From Pseudomonadota bacterium (GTDB lineage Bacteria; Desulfobacterota; BSN033; WVXP01; G020346125), in NCBI GenBank assembly GCA_030608745.1, contig JAUWDQ010000038.1, positions 1 to 14,546 on the forward strand: DNA of 14,546 nucleotides, read 5' to 3'. Both the position numbers and the translations under genes were made by a program. Below are positions 14,000 through 14,546 of this stretch, piece by piece. Under the pieces are notes generated by a model, which was not told where the DNA came from, ran no database searches, and saw only the letters and a list, made by a program, of their open reading frames with translations. Numbering within the stretch: the stretch's first letter is position 1; each line of letters begins with the position of its first letter.

Positions 14000-14546
14000 A
14001 TGACCGGAATAACGGCTTACGGGGCCTACCTCCCGCGGTATCGGTTAACGGCAAGGATGATTAACGAGGCCTGGGGGAGGCCCGGCGGGCGAGGGGAGAA
14101 GGCCGTCGGTTACTTTGACGAGGACAGTCTCACCATGGGCCTCTCCGCAGTATATAACTGCCTTTCGGGAGATGCCATCGAAAAGGCGGAGGCCCTGTAC
14201 TTCGCTTCCACTACCTCTCCCTATAGGGAAAAGTTGACCTCAACGGAAATGGCCATGATCCTTAACCTTTCCCCAGAAGCCCGCACCCTCGATATCGGAA
14301 ATTCCACCAGGGCAGGAACGAGCGCCCTTCTGGTCGCCATGGAGACCGTGAAGGCGGGTTCCCGGGAGAGTGCCCTTGTGGTAGCGTCGGATTGTGGCCG
14401 GCTTGAAATACCCGGTGGCCCAAACGAGGCAACATGGGGGGATGGCGCTGCAGCACTGGCCATTGGGAAGGAGAATGTCATCTTGGACCTTCTTCACCAC
14501 TACTGTTACTCCGATGAGCTCACCCACTTCTGGCGCCGGGCGGATG
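14000..14546 (+). CDS. HMG-CoA synthase-like thiolase-fold protein (partial, cut by window end)
   Basis: The first 182 residues of a thiolase-fold protein related to hydroxymethylglutaryl-CoA synthase and KAS III. Recognisable parts are GAYLPRYRL (8-16), FDEDSLTMG (39-47), LYFASTTSPYREK (66-78), the DIGNSTRAGTSAL segment (98-110), VVASDCGRLEIPG (127-139) and WGDGAAALAIG (146-156). In functional HMG-CoA synthases a Glu (as in SES or TES) and a nucleophilic Cys (as in ACKAG) sit where this protein has Thr72 and Thr103, so ordinary condensation seems excluded. Related proteins often carry a C-terminal zinc-ribbon/OB domain, which would lie outside the window. The ATG follows AAGGAGGT by five bases. 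Operon context with the mutase suggests an acyl-CoA role. Confidence 0.8.
   Translation, partial: MTGITAYGAYLPRYRLTARMINEAWGRPGGRGEKAVGYFDEDSLTMGLSAVYNCLSGDAIEKAEALYFASTTSPYREKLTSTEMAMILNLSPEARTLDIGNSTRAGTSALLVAMETVKAGSRESALVVASDCGRLEIPGGPNEATWGDGAAALAIGKENVILDLLHHYCYSDELTHFWRRAD

Overview
The window looks like chromosomal DNA near the replication origin of a Gram-negative, probably anaerobic bacterium. The best guess is Desulfobacterota (the former Deltaproteobacteria) or a neighbouring uncultured lineage. The guess rests on the ribosome/secretion gene block rpmH-rnpA-yidD-yidC-khpB-mnmE, a YidC with a large periplasmic domain (a Gram-negative trait), two radical SAM enzymes, and a B12-dependent acyl-CoA mutase made of separate subunits. 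Taxonomy cannot be settled from the sequence alone.

Layout. Positions 1-391 hold no convincing gene. They contain a possible leftward promoter, one near-consensus DnaA box and a promoter for rpmH. Positions 392-5009 are a tightly packed + strand operon: rpmH (ribosomal protein bL34), rnpA (RNase P protein), yidD and yidC (membrane protein insertion), khpB/jag (RNA binding, without the usual N-terminal Jag_N domain) and mnmE (tRNA wobble-uridine GTPase). Two bases after mnmE a perfect 16-bp parS palindrome overlaps the start codon of a B12-type radical SAM gene (5011-6438). A second, spore-photoproduct-lyase-like radical SAM gene follows (6553-7521). A 268-base gap with an extended -10 promoter then leads into uvrA (7790-10528). 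In many bacteria mnmE is followed by mnmG, rsmG, parA and parB. Here those genes are not in the window, yet the centromere-like parS remains.

From 10545 onward the content changes to acyl-CoA metabolism. A 3-hydroxyacyl-CoA dehydrogenase lies on the - strand, convergent with uvrA. After a 480-base intergenic stretch with a strong sigma70-type promoter come the B12-binding and catalytic subunits of a methylmalonyl-CoA-type mutase. The last gene, cut by the window end, encodes an HMG-CoA-synthase-like protein in which both expected catalytic residues (Glu and Cys) appear to be replaced.

How the genes work together. The first block covers RNA processing, translation and membrane insertion. The parS site implies that ParB loads here during chromosome segregation. 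UvrA and the SPL-like radical SAM protein may share a DNA-repair theme, which is inference. The mutase, dehydrogenase and HMG-CoA-synthase-like protein suggest short-chain or branched acyl-CoA conversion; the residues around the mutase active site favour methylmalonyl-CoA over isobutyryl-CoA. No rRNA, tRNA, CRISPR array or insertion sequence was recognised.
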